Assembly (NCBI GenBank): GCA_038025085.1
Contig: CM076142.1
Span: 4,315,501 to 4,379,500, forward strand
Length of the DNA stretch: 64,000 bases
Origin: Tetragonia tetragonoides
Taxonomy: Eukaryota > Streptophyta > Magnoliopsida > Caryophyllales > Aizoaceae
Direction: 5' to 3'
The position numbers were made by a program, and so were the translations under genes. The notes under the pieces were generated by a model. The model had not been told where the DNA came from and made no database searches. It was given only the letters and a program-made list of their open reading frames with translations. Shown piece by piece: positions 1-11,459 of this stretch; position 1 is the first letter of the stretch, and each line of letters begins with the position of its first letter.

Positions 1-1585
1 AATGAGTGAATAAGAAAATAAAAGATTACTGATTTAGAAATTTTAAAGGATTGAGTTTCGTAACATTTTATTTTCATTTGAATTTAATAAAATGTTAAAC
101 GTAAGAACACTTTAATAAAAGCTTAATTAGAGGTGAAAATACAACCATGGATTGCGACATAGTTACCAAGTCATGCAAATTTGGATAATTTCTACTTATA
201 ACTGCTTGAGAGATGATCACCACAAGAGAGAGTATTCAAGTCTTAACTTTTGTTTTTTTTGTCTTTCCCCAAAAAACAGTACTCCTTGAAATTTCTAAAG
301 TCTAAGCATAAATGTAGATGTAGGTGATGTTGAATTTTTTTTAATATAATTTCTTTTTATAATGGAGTCATATCACTTTGGCAAAGAAAAGAGGATTCCA
401 ATATCCAACTAAGATTAGTTTTCTATTGTTTGCTTGTCTTGGCATTAACTGATTAATCGCTAACAATCTAAACAATAATTCCCCGCTGAGAGAATCCTAC
501 AAAGGGGGAAGAAAAAGAACATTACAAACCTTTATTTGATCAAAATATTATTCTTTGTCAGCCATATTCTAACCAAGTAAAGCGAAATAAACAAATGTCA
601 AAGATCTCTATTGTATAAGAACATGAAACTCAAGTCCAAAACACGTCAATAATGAATGGTAGGATAAGAATCTCTACCTTTGACGACTTAAGAATCTCTA
701 CCGTGGTGACTTGTGAAACTAGTATAAGGCGGCCTCAAGGTAAGGTTGTTCATACAAGCATAATGTCATTCTGATACTTATATATAGAGATAGCCTCACC
801 TTGAGACGGCCTCATAAGAGACTTATTGCCTCCTAAGAATCCTCTTGGATAAGGCAAATCTTCTCCGAATTTGCTATGGATTGCCGAAAGCAGGAAAGTA
901 GAGCTTGGTACTTTGTACACTCCAGATGACCAAATCAAAAGATTACTATTGCTAATAATAAAAACAACGCGAAAACAAGGATGAAAACGACTGCAGAATA
1001 TTTTCAGCAAAATTGAGAAGCCGCACTCGTTTCCGTGGACAGCTGAAGAAAGATTTAATACTCCCAGAGACACTTACATTAAGGAGTAGGGTCTGCTCTG
1101 AGAAGACATATACCATCAAAGAGAAGCATTCTTCACAGTTCACATCAATCACAGCTGGGCTAAGAATTATGATACGCAATGAAGCGTAAATCACATAGCG
1201 ATAACCAATCACTTGGTAACTGGTCACAGCTGACTTGAAACCCATTTGATCTTTTTTGCCAACAATTTGCAAGGACCTAATTAATAGCTGACTTTTGAAC
1301 CCTACATGTCATCACTAACCAATGGAGCTATATATAATCAACCATCAGAATTTTGTCAACGTTTATAAGATACAATACTCTTTTTTTCATTAGAAGAGGT
1401 ACAAGCTTTGTGTATGAATGAATTCTGACTACAGATATTTGGAGACTGAACATTACACAGCAGCAATCTATTTTGTTAAAACTAGATGAATTACATATGA
1501 GGGAGGAACAAGAATATGGACCATCATAGATTTATAAAGAGTAGTCCACATATCATAAAATCGAACAGAGTTACAGACCTCCGGC
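1..1585. other. Intergenic / 3' flank of the first gene
   Basis: AT-rich DNA downstream of the minus-strand gene that ends at 1586. The open frames here are short, with no recognisable domain and no convincing splice structure. Part of it, just below 1586, must be that gene's 3' UTR. I see nothing else. Confidence 0.5.
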
Positions 1586-4500
1586 TTAATCTTCCAAGAA
1601 CTGCTGCCGCTCAAGCTCTATGATACTCTCTGTCAAATTGCTTAAACTGCTGCTTGCACTTGCATTACTGCTTCGGCAATCTGATAACTGTTCTCGAAGA
1701 CTTCGCACAAGCTCATTGAGTTTTTGAATGCTCTTTTCTTGAGATAAAATAATCTGTAGCACGTAATAAAGAGAAAGGTAAGTAACAGTAGATTGCAGCA
1801 AGTACTAATGTATGCACTCCATGCCTTGATTCTAAAACTTCGAAACTACAAATCTTAAGGGAGCACCACGTTACAATATTCACTAGTGGCCTACAAGGTT
1901 ACTAAATTAATAATCTGGATACAAAAACTTGAACATCCAAAGATGGGGATTTTGTAGTTTGGTTACAAAATAAGAAATGTTTCAAAGAACCGGGCCAACC
2001 TCCACAACATATCAGCGGCAGGCATAACACCGTCATTGCTAGATAGCACAAATACAGAGACAAACTACACTGACAGATATTGCCAAACCAGTATATGTCA
2101 CTTAGACTACAAAGCATAAAACCTAAAAGCTAACCCCCAGGCCCAAAGGTTTAACTAATGTACCGTAAAACAATATAACCCCATTGCCAACCAGGCACTC
2201 AAATAAAACAGCATGTACAAAAATATCTCATAAACATACCAGTTTAGTACAGTAAAGAGTTATTGCACAGAAAAGATGGATACCAACTCAGCCTCAAAAC
2301 TTGAGTTGCTAATTTGCTATGAATTGATTACATGGATGTGCTCCTATAGTCCCAATCCTAAACCGATATGGAAGTACCTTAGTTGGCAGACTCAATATGA
2401 TCGGTATTGCCTTCAGGCAATCTAACTAACATTATCTGGCACGAACAGTACACTCTATCATTTCAAGATACAGTTTCACATAAAAAGCTGTATGGTCATG
2501 TGCACTTATCAGTTACGATTTCTGTTCCCCCCCCCCCCCCCAACAAAAGGTTAAATAAGTAGTTCGACAGTAGTAATAGAGTGCCACCAAATCGGAGACA
2601 AATTGTGGAGCAAGTACCAGAGTCATACATCTATTTGTGATGAATATAACAGATTCCCTGCTGAAGTAATAGAGAAAATAAGTGAAACACAAGTACACTG
2701 TGGCCAAAACACTGATTGGAGCCCTTTAAAGCAAAATTTTTACATGAAAGTATCTTTTACTTAGAATTTAACTTTCAAATTTGGAACTCACTCCTTTGCG
2801 GAAGTTCTTGCTACCATTCTCTTCCCAGGGGCAGGGGTGTTCATGTCCGAGTGGAGTAAGGAATAGGGGAAGAAAGCATAGGGCCAAAACCCTAAATAAC
2901 TGCCAAATGCCAACTTTCATGGATGTATATAATACGATGCTTATAGATTCTTAAAATAGGAAGGCTAGGAAAGGAACCTTTTTTTCCTTCTTTTCTTTCT
3001 TTCATTCCGCTCTTTACACATAAAGACACAATACATCAACTAGGAATTTGTATCCCATTAGAGGTGTTTTAAGTTCTATTCATGCTAATTGACCCCTTTT
3101 AAATAGCAAAGATCTAATGGTATATGAATACCTTTGTTTTAATCTTTTTAATATTCATGAATATTGCAAGCTTTATATGTCTCTTCAATCTTCATTCAAT
3201 TCCTTTGTCTATAACTACTCCAATATCCACCCAAATAGATGGCCTGTCTCCCATTCTTAATATTATACAGCATGCACCAGAAAAAACTTCCCCACTCGAG
3301 TTTCACTATATACAGCTGTGGGATAACTTGTTTTCTTTCATTTTTCAGCATGAAGCGAGTTTTAAGGCGGATTCATTTGTAAGATAAACCCCTCAATATA
3401 TTGTACATGTCTCCACTCTGTCTGCTGACTCAACCAGCTCATCAGTCCACCTCGCACTTGGATTTAAATGGTGCATTTAGAAGAGTTCAGAGAAGAAAGT
3501 AAGATGGATAGAAAAATAGAAATATTGATAGATTAACTGATATATCCACCAATTTTTGGGATAATTGGGATAGGGTGGTTTATTTGGCCTCTCCTCTATT
3601 TGGGCCAAAGCAGCTGGGGCTTTTAGGGTGGTGCCCCTCACTGACACTCAAACGTCTGTGGGGGAATTTGTATATAGTTTCTCTCTTTGTGAGGACTTGT
3701 CCTCTCTGTGTTGTATTCTACTACTCTTTCAGTATTAATAAAAAATCTTTATCCAAAAAAAATTGGTATATCCACCAATAGCCGAACTGAATTAGAGTTT
3801 AACAAGCCTACATAAATCCAGTGCCAGACACAATCATGTGATGCAAGCATAAAGAGAATTCAGAAAGATAAAACAATGAATGAACGAAATACATGAAACA
3901 GGGGGAAAAAATCTGGAGCATATTGGATTCTTGAACCTTATTTGCTAGAAACTATCAAGGAGAACTAAAGAGGTTTCTCCGCAATAACATTTGGTTACAA
4001 ACCTTTAAGAAACAGGTCAACCAAGATACAACCAATTGAGAATGATCACTCTATAAGTAGCAGAGCGACTGAGGGTTAACCAAAGTAGATTGTTGAAAAG
4101 CGGACAGAGTTTTCTAAAATTAGCAGCCTTCATTTGTTCAAGGCACAAGACAAAAACAAAGATGGTAAACTTTGGTGGTGTTTCATGCAATGACCGTAAG
4201 ACATCAACATCTAAGTGTTTTTTCCTTCCTCTTGAGCGTATCTTTAATGCATCCTAATGCTGAGCCTGGGATGCTCACTAGATAGGTTCCCACATGTATA
4301 CGGTAACCAAAACGAGCCAAAAGAGACATAATTGATTGCACTGCCTTAAACACTTAGAGAGAGTATATTATGAGCTTCATGTGAAAGGCTTCAATATAAA
4401 TTACACATATTTCTCATTCCCATTCATTCATTAACTCAAACCAAACAAGCTACTAAACTAGATTGGGGGTCATATCGTTGATTTGTTTTGCTTCCAAAAG

Positions 4501-5287
4501 AAGGTTAAGAAAAATGAATAACACTGACAATGCATAGACCAGATGATACCAGATACTGCTGCACAATCTAATAGCTAAAACATTGTGGCTCAAAGTAGGG
4601 CAGACTACTAGACAGTTAAAGTGGTCGTTTGATTGGCATGAAAAAAGTTAAAGTGGTCTAATATTGATGGGGGAAGAAAGGGACTAAGGGAGAAGGAAGA
4701 AACAGATCCATCCAAGTCTAATCTCCTTCGAAGATATCCTAAACTAGCATTATGCACAATCACAAATCCTCCCTTTCATTTAACTCTTCCTCCATCTAAC
4801 CTAACTAAATTGGGAACTTAAAATCCCTTCGGTCACTGAGTTTTAATGCAGAAAATTGCCTCCCAATGTAATTAATTCACATGTATTAGGACACCAATTA
4901 TTAGAACTACTACATTTTCCGCCATGAGAGCAACAATGTCCCTGAACGCCCAAACCACATTTATGCCCAAATTGAATTAGGCATGGAAATTCAAGCTATA
5001 CATTTTCCCAAAAAAAGCTCGGCTTGCAAATGAATTACTTAATTGCTAGCACATAATAATAATGACAAATAAAACAATTATCTAAAGCAAAATAGGCGGA
5101 ATAAAACTGAGAATGAAGTGATGATTACCTTTTCTTTAACAGCTTCTTCTCTCTTAGAAATTCGTTGCTGTTTCTGAGACAAACTCTGATTAGAATCAAC
5201 ATCAGTGACTAATTGTTGCCTCCACTCGAATTGAGAAGTAATTATGAGTATCATTAACAAGAACACCAGCAACATTGGTCTCGACAT
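1586..5287 (-). CDS. Small signal-anchored coiled-coil protein, two exons, function unknown
   Basis: Exons 5287-5129 and 1753-1586 encode about 108 residues. The first ATG at 5287 opens a hydrophobic segment (about residues 4-17, MLLVFLLMILIITS) that reads as a signal anchor. Charged, heptad-like sequence follows in both exons (QKQQRISKREEAVKEK, then SIQKLNELVRSLREQL), so the rest is probably a cytosolic or lumenal coiled coil. The exons join in phase 0 at a clean donor (AAG/GTAATC) and acceptor (CTACAG/ATT). The 3.4 kb intron carries a retroposon at 3541-3779. I do not recognise a named family, although the arrangement looks like conserved plant uncharacterised proteins. An extra small exon in the long intron cannot be excluded, but the coiled-coil register runs smoothly across the junction. 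A CT-rich tract lies about 360 bp upstream of the ATG, typical of plant promoters or leaders. Confidence 0.72.
3541..3779 (+). mobile_element. Short retroposon (5'-truncated LINE or SINE) with 13-bp target duplication
   Basis: The 13-bp repeat TATATCCACCAAT occurs at 3541-3553 and again at 3767-3779. The ~213 bp between them ends in AATAAAAAATCTTTATCC followed by a short A run. A long perfect target duplication with an A-rich 3' end indicates target-primed reverse transcription. The interior is too short to say which LINE or SINE family it belongs to. It sits inside the intron of the first gene. Confidence 0.75.
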
Positions 5288-5636
5288 TCTTTATTTATCT
5301 TTTTTTCCAATTAATTTTCACCACCGCCTTTCACACCACCTGCCTCGTCCCAAAATCAAACAAATTAATCAATTTCACTAAACTAAAACCCTAAGCTCGA
5401 TAAAATGTAGACCAAGTAAACATCAAGAAACTGAAAACACATTTCGTCGCATAAACCCTAATTTCGGCATTGTAAAGCCGAATTTGAGAAATCAAAAGGT
5501 AGTAGAGCAAGAGGAGAGAGAAATTACGAAATGGAGGTGGAAATGGCCGGCATCTAATTGAGCGAATCAAAATCAGAGAGAGACTTGCTGGCGTTACTCT
5601 ACAGTCGGTGCTGTTGTAATGTTGTTGAGCTCGTAT

Positions 5637-5644
<8 letters not shown>

Positions 5645-5681
<37 letters not shown>
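5645..5681. repeat. (CT)n microsatellite
   Basis: Near-perfect CT dinucleotide run about 360 bp upstream of the ATG at 5287. On the gene strand it is a GA tract, as is common in plant promoters and 5' UTRs. Confidence 0.85.
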
Positions 5682-5684
<3 letters not shown>

Positions 5685-6689
5685 TTCTCTTTCTTTCTCT
5701 TAGCGCGTTTATGAGACAATTTTAGAATTGATTATGGAAATGGGAATACAGTTTTTGTGGAGTAAATTTGGGTTTAAGGGGAGGAAATGGAAAATTTTCA
5801 GGTGTTGGGTGAATGCCGGCTTTCCTAATTTTGACGAGGTTTTGTGTTTATCGTCTCGTGTGTAGCCACTAGGCACTAACCACTTTAGCAGAGTGTAGGT
5901 GCGCCATCTCTTTACTAGCAGCACAATTTATTTACTTACTTATTTTTCTTTTTTTATGGTTAGAAAATTTCTCACTTTGTTGGAAATAAGATTTGAATTC
6001 ACACCAATAAATAAATAAAAAGTTCGTCTTGTACTCTAAAATAGCCTAATAGGTCATATATGTTCGGTTTTTCCATCAAAAGAAAATTGAACTAAACTTA
6101 TTTGATTAAAACTTATTCGAATTGAATTGATATTATTTGAATTGAACTTAACTGAATCGATTTTTCCACGTTAGTCTTTAACTATGTAAAACTTGTCCAA
6201 ACAAATTTTATATTGGACTTATCTGAAAAATATTCGTTGAAATCTTTTCGCTAACACAAATATCATCATGAATTAATTAAGAGAGAGAGATTCCTTTTCT
6301 CGAATACTATTTTATTTTGGGAAACTTTAGTTTGTTGGTTGTATTCTCATGTTACTAATATGGTTCCTCAATGTTTTGGGAGCATTTTTTTCTTTTCCTC
6401 TTTCATGAGGTGTCCATTAAAGATATATTTAGTTAGTATATGTGTGAGTGTGATTGATGTTAACTCAAAATGCTTATAACAAAACAACATAAAAGGATTT
6501 TAAGTGCGGATCCTAACACTGGTGCAAATACTCAAATGTGTTTTTTATTGTTAGGGAGATGAATGAAATGAGATACAAACTAATGTATTTCTCTCCTATT
6601 ATCTCGTGTAAAAAGAGACCAAAAACTTAATTTAAAGCCATTAAGATTTAAATTCTCAAATAATCGGCAAACATAAACCTTCTAAACTT
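5682..6689. other. Intergenic region between the first gene and the SDR array
   Basis: AT-rich promoter-side DNA of the gene starting at 5287 and 3' flank of the SDR array. No supported coding sequence. A repetitive AATTGAACT/TTATTCGAATTG stretch near 6080-6160 looks like low-complexity sequence. Confidence 0.4.
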
Positions 6690-6840
6690 CATTATTGCAG
6701 ATCCTCCACTCACAAGAAGATTATTGTATCCTCCAACACATTTCAGAATTATCACTTGCAAGAAATAAAATCCTCCATCCTACACATAGGTCTCTTTTGA
6801 GATTAGAATATTACTTAGCAACACCTTTATAATCCAAAGT
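6690..6840 (-). pseudogene. Relic of an SDR 3' end (C-terminal fragment)
   Basis: The text around 6745-6840 (TATCACTTGCAAGAAA..., then TTTGAGATTAGAATA.TACTTAGCAACACC) aligns by eye with 6975-7060 in the neighbouring intact gene, where it encodes the SNLKG-to-LFLASD segment. Here the frame is broken by indels, and no upstream catalytic part is present. It looks like the decayed tail of a further copy, extending the array by one relic. Confidence 0.6.
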
Positions 6841-6884
6841 ACATAAGACTTTTTATTATTAATTAACCAACAACTATTCAATCT

Positions 6885-8113
6885 TCATTCCTCAAACATA
6901 CAAAATCCTGAATTCATAACCGTAAACCCTCCATCTATGATAATATTATGACCACTAATAAATTTGGAACTATCACTTGCAAGAAACAAAGCGGCCTCGG
7001 CCACGTCCTCCACCTTACAAAAAGCCCCTTTGAGATTAGAATAGACCTTAGCAACACCCTCATCATCCAAATTAAAGAAATTCTTGGCCAAGGGTGTTGC
7101 AACCACATGTGGTGACACACAATTCACCCTAATCCCATAGTTCCCAAGCTCCACAGCCGTGTTCTTAGTTAGTCCCACCACACCATGCTTTGAGCTAGTG
7201 TATGCATGTGAGGCCACCCCACCTATGGTAGAACAAATGCTAGCAGTTGAAATTATGCTGCCCCGTCGGCCCGGGATCATGACCCGGGCCGCATGTTTGG
7301 TACCCAAGAACGGCCCAAGAAGATTGACCTTGCAAATCTGTTCAAACTCGGCCTGTGAGATCTCAAGGATGTTGGGCTTGAGTGAGCCCACTACACCAGC
7401 ATTGTTGTACATGATGTCCAACTTGCCATATTTGGCCATTGTTGAGTCCACAGCGTTTTTGACATGGGCCTCATCAGTGACATCACAGTGGATGTAATGG
7501 GCTGATGATGGGCCTAAGTCTTTGCAAACTGATTGGCCCAAATCATCTTGGATATCAGCTATCATGACTTTAGCTCCATGATTGGTGAATAGTTTGGCAG
7601 TGTACTCACCTATGCCGCTAGCACCTCCTGTGATAAGGGCCACCTTCCCTTCCAACCTAATCAAGAGTAATAACATTGGCACATTTTTAGAAATTTTACT
7701 TTCTCCATCTAGATTTAGTTATAGTCATGCAATGATATCCCCTCAAATAAAGAACTAACTATGTTGGCGAAAATACTACTTTTTATTTAGATGTTAGTAT
7801 TGTCCAAAAACACAATGAAAATGAGATTTCGAAGTGAATGGAGTAATATAAGTGCGTGGAGATGAAACACAGTCTGGATTCTCTCCATTTACTTGGTGGA
7901 GAACCAGATTTGACTCTCTCCCGTTTTTATATAAAGAAATAACTTGCAAGAATCTAATCTGACCCTACATTAGGCAAAATGAAAGCCTCTATTATATATT
8001 CGAGAATCCTAATTCGATGAAATAACATAACATATAAGACGTATATTAATAGCAAAAACAAATGAAATAGTGTACCTCCTAGCAGCAGCAGAAAAAAGTG
8101 AGGCACTTGCCAT
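6885..8113 (-). CDS. S1: short-chain dehydrogenase/reductase (SDR110C-like), intact
   Basis: Exon 1 is 8113-8076 (MASASLFSAAAR) and exon 2 is 7656-6885. The 419-nt intron is phase 2 and regenerates an Arg codon, giving 269 residues. It is a classical SDR: cofactor motif TGGASGIG at 22-29, Asp47 after the second strand (predicts NAD(H) over NADP(H)), NNAG at 97-100, and catalytic Asn124, Ser152, Tyr165 and Lys169. The sequence resembles secoisolariciresinol-dehydrogenase, momilactone-synthase and ABA2-like plant enzymes, which oxidise or reduce alcohols and ketones in specialised or hormone metabolism. The substrate cannot be assigned. It is the most divergent intact copy (tail [18 protein letters not shown]) and lies at the downstream edge of the array. 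The short first exon may be a weak targeting or flexible leader; cytosolic location is inferred. Confidence 0.93.
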
Positions 8114-8350
8114 GGCCAATTATTGCAGTACAGAAGGAGCTAGCTTTCTCACTCTCTCAGCTGAAAAACCAAAAAAGAGCCACACAGATATTATCCGAGA
8201 ATACTACTACTACGTTATAGTGTATTGTTGTTGATGATCCTTATATGTGTAAGCAAGTTGTAACACATGTTTCTCATGAGAGTGAGAGTACTATAGGCTT
8301 AATTATTCCGGCAATATTTGTCTTACAGCCCCAGTCAACAGCAAGGCAGG

Positions 8351-8394
8351 GCACTCGGCACTCAGCACTCAGCACTCAGCACTCATCCCCGAGT
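8351..8394. repeat. Heptanucleotide tandem repeat (CACTCAG)n
   Basis: About five to six head-to-tail copies of a CACTCAG/CACTCGG unit, between S1 and the S2 pseudogene. No coding role is seen. Confidence 0.75.
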
Positions 8395-9172
8395 AAATTA
8401 TTTGTATTAGGTGCAGCCCCAGCTGGGCAAACCACGTTATGCACTAATTATGCCCCCCGAGTAATTTAATAATCTAAAGGCCTTTGTATTGTTCCACCTA
8501 ATTAAGGCTCTTCCCTTAAATAATAGAGAGTATATTCTTTGTGAGCCCTACCACGCCGTGTAGCCATGGCTAAGACAGCAGTAGCAGTACTAGCAGTGGT
8601 GATTATGCTGCCGGATCATCACTCGTGCTGCATGTTTTGTGTGCCTAATAAAAACGGCCCAACCAAGGTTCACTCCAATGACCTCCTCAAACTGAGCCTT
8701 CTCAGTGTCAAGGATGTTTATGTTGCTAGTCCCAATTATTCCCGCGTTGTTGAACATGATATCCAGCTTACCATGCTTTGGAGACGGCGAAATCCACCAG
8801 CTTTTTCAACGTCTGTTTCGTTGGTCACATCGCAGTTGTATGAATGATGCAGAGGTTGGAATGCACTCTTCCAAGTCTTTTGAGAGATTATGGCCTAATT
8901 CATCTTGGATATCCGCGATTATGACTTTGGCTCCGTTCTTGGCAGTGTATACTCACCTACCTATTCCACTAGCACCACCAGTGATGATGCCAACTTTTCT
9001 TGATTAATTTCAAGAACTATAGTAAAGTATAATTTACATACAGTAGCATACATTCATCAAGAATGCATATTCATTTACTATAGTTTCATTCATATATATC
9101 GATTCATTCTAGGAAACAGGTCTGTTGTCTCCATTACAGATATAGGATTTCGACTGCTATACATGTCTAACA

Positions 9173-10169
9173 ACTAAAAACCACAAATACCAATAAGGGT
9201 GGTGGTCTAGTGGTTCCAAACTTACTCCCAAGTGGTTTGGTAAGGCAAGGTCATGAGTTTAAATCCCCATTCCCCCCCATGTCTTGTGTCTGATGGCTTC
9301 TAGGAACTATACTAGCCCCTTGTTGGTGCTACGTTGACGGGGCCAGTGCTTACGCGGGTTGTTCAGCTAGTCTGATATGTTCGCTATTGAACACGAGAGT
9401 CCGAACATAGACATAGGCACTAGGGCTGCACAAGAATAGGTCCAGACCGACTTTTTAGCCCGGACCTAACCGAATCGGGTCAGACCTAGACCGAACCTAA
9501 TATATTAGGTTAGGTCCACGATCCAACTTTTTCAGAATTTAGGTTTAGGTTCGGTTCGGTCTTTTTTTCCGGTTTAGACCTGATTGGACCTAAACTAATA
9601 AATTGCAAAAAAAAAAATAAATTACGTTAAAAAAAATAAATAAATTGCAAAAAAATAATAAAAAAAATAATAGGAAAGGTGCCATTGATTGATCCTACCA
9701 TTTATGTTGGCATTGGAGAAGATTGAGTTCGTGTGTGGAGACCGAAGGCGCTCGAGTGAATAGTCAAAAACATTGTTTTTTTTTTTAATTCATTCTAGCA
9801 TTGCTTAAAAATATTAAGACTTGTTTGTTTGGACCTTTAATATGTTTTGTTTTGGTGTTGTTCACTTGTTTGGATTTGAACATTATCTGAGCAATTTTGT
9901 TGGATGAATATTAAAAGAAATCGTGTTAATGAAGCTCAAAACATATTAGGTCCAGGTCCAATCAGATTAGATCCAGGTTTTTTCAGGTTAGGTTAGGTCT
10001 TGGACCTAATACTTATAGGTTAGGTCCACGGTCCGCCTTTTTGCTAGATTCAGGTTCGGTCCAATTCAAGTTCGGTCAGGTTCGGTTAGGTTTTGGACCT
10101 ATGTGCAGCCCTAGACGTAGCAGGGGGTGCCTCGGTCGCCATTCACTTGCACCCTCTTTTTGATTACCA

Positions 10170-10200
<31 letters not shown>

Positions 10201-10213
10201 GCACAAATATCAA
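9173..10213 (+). mobile_element. tRNA-derived SINE with 21-bp target duplication, interrupted by a DNA element
   Basis: The 21-bp direct repeats at 9173-9193 and 10193-10213 (ACTAAAAA.CACAAATA.CAA) differ at only two positions. The element starts with an RNA polymerase III A-box (TGGTCTAGTGG, 9203-9213) and a B-box-like GAGTTTAAATCC (9255-9266). It ends in a long A run (~10170-10192). After removing the insertion at 9421-10113 the SINE is about 300 bp. The paralogous intron of S4 has the empty site at about 12406-12425 (AGTAAAAATCACAAATATGAA). Confidence 0.85.
9421..10113. mobile_element. hAT-like nonautonomous element nested in the SINE
   Basis: Terminal inverted repeats TAGGGCTGCAC..ATAGGTC and GACCTATGTGCAGCCCTA bound a 693-bp insert. 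Subterminal regions repeat the motif AGGTTAGGTCC/GGTTCGGTC many times in both orientations, as in plant hAT MITEs. The flanks (GACATAGGCAC left, GACGTAGCAGG right) resemble each other, but I cannot see a perfect 8-bp duplication. No transposase is encoded. Confidence 0.7.
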
Positions 10214-10587
10214 TTCAGTCACATCATGAGAGGCAAAGCTGAAGTACTTAACGCGAATTGAATTGGACACTGAGATAAAAGATCATTAGGAGACTCCTGA
10301 ATCCTTCTTAGCTTAAGTTTACCATTGGATCAGAAACAAAGTGAAAGAAAGGACACTTACGATCGAATTCAGAGACGCGCAGACTATATTGAAAGCAGTA
10401 TATGATTCTGGTGTAAGATTAATTACCTCCTAGCTGCGGCTGAAATCAGAGAAACACTTCCCATTGAAGATTAGCTTAGATTGTTGAATAATATACTCTC
10501 CAATCTCCTTAATGACTCCTTATTATAGTTGTGGTAACTAATCAACCATTCCATAAAAGACTAATTAAATACCAAAAAGGTAAAAAT

Positions 10588-10695
10588 GAAAACGCCAAGA
10601 TCCCACTAGTACACTAAGCAATGAGTGCTCGTTTTTCCCACTAGTATCGCCAAGATCCTTGGTTTACCTGCTGCCATTTCCTGTCTGGCGGGCGG
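10588..10695 (-). promoter_or_regulatory. Conserved upstream block of S2
   Basis: Starts with GAAAACGCCAAG and continues through GTGCTCGTTTTTCCC and GCTGCCATTTCCTGTC (plus-strand sense). The same order of motifs is found upstream of S4, S5, S6, S7 and S8. Probably a shared promoter element retained after duplication. No binding factor is assigned. Confidence 0.5.
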
Positions 10696-11107
10696 CCGCC
10701 AAGACAAAATACACAGTCCCCACTCCCCAAAATAAAGCATATAGCCACAATTATTGCGCTAAATAGGAGTAAATAAGGAGGTTTAGTGTGACATGGGTTA
10801 CCAATTACAAGGGTTATTCTAGCTTTGACATGGTTTCAACAAAGTGAAAGAGACTGTTGGCAGGAAATTAAAATTCAAGCTACAATTTGAGGCCGCCTCA
10901 TACAAGGATTTTGTGACTAGAGTATATGCGCCCAATTGGTCAAGGTCAACCAACTTAAATATCTCATCTTATGAACAATACACATAAATTTCCATTTGTT
11001 CAACAGAAACACTTACAATAACAAGATGGGGACAAGTACAGATGAAACTCACAGTGTTCAAATTCAATTTCTAACTTGAGTTCATCCTTGATTTTGCACC
11101 ATATCTA

Positions 11108-11315
11108 TCAATTAAACATACAAAACCCAGAATTCATAATGGAAAGTCCCCCATCTACCACTAGATTGTGGCCACTAACATACTTAGACTCATCACTCCC
11201 TAAATAAAGTGCAGCCTCACCCACATCTTGTGTTGTACATACAGAGCCCTTGAGATTAGAGAAAATCTTACCCATAGATTCACCATCGTCATCTTTTATG
11301 TTCAATGCTCTCCTT
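11108..11315 (-). pseudogene. SDR 3' fragment (C-terminal ~65 residues only)
   Basis: Encodes [19 protein letters not shown] through [10 protein letters not shown] and ends NSGFCMFN. Homology stops abruptly at 11315 inside the ALN codons. It is nearly identical to the tail of S5 (14076-14283), and the flanking noncoding DNA from 10560 to 11315 also matches 13570-14283. The fragment is therefore the cut edge of a segmental duplication whose breakpoint fell inside the neighbouring gene. No start, no cofactor site. Confidence 0.85.
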
Positions 11316-11459
11316 ATTCAGCAGCAACTTAGTACATATCACTACTGTAGTCTAATTAACCAAAGAGTGAGGGGAAGTACACAACACAGAGTCTTCTGTC
11401 CCTGACTTTTATTATCTTCATCATTCTGCCACATTTGATTATTCTTTGCAGCATATCCA

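Larger units (their letters stand above)
8537..10464 (-). pseudogene. S2: degraded SDR copy with retained exon 1 and SINE-filled intron
   Basis: Exon 1 (10464-10427) is still perfect and reads MGSVSLISAAARR with a GTAATT donor. The second exon is recognisable from about 9006 down to 8537 (GGASGIG, NGAKVIIADIQDELGHNL, CDVTNETDVEKA, NIN.LDTEKAQFEEVIGVNL). It carries many small indels, loses several residues after GASGIG, lacks the start of the YTASK catalytic block, and stops near GVVGLT; the last ~90 residues are gone. The intron contains a SINE that itself holds a hAT-like element. Closest relative by eye is S4 next door. It cannot make a working enzyme. Confidence 0.85.

Noticed and set aside
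750..1272. Two ~106-codon minus-strand frames near the left edge
   Set aside because: No domain, overlapping in different frames, and no splice sites linking them to the 1586-5287 gene.
3124..3387. 87-codon plus-strand frame in the intron of the first gene
   Set aside because: No recognisable domain, low-complexity hydrophobic start, AT-rich context; most likely a chance open frame.
7159..7497. Plus-strand open frames across each SDR copy
   Set aside because: Antisense shadows of the SDR coding strand, recurring at the same place in every copy; no independent gene signals.
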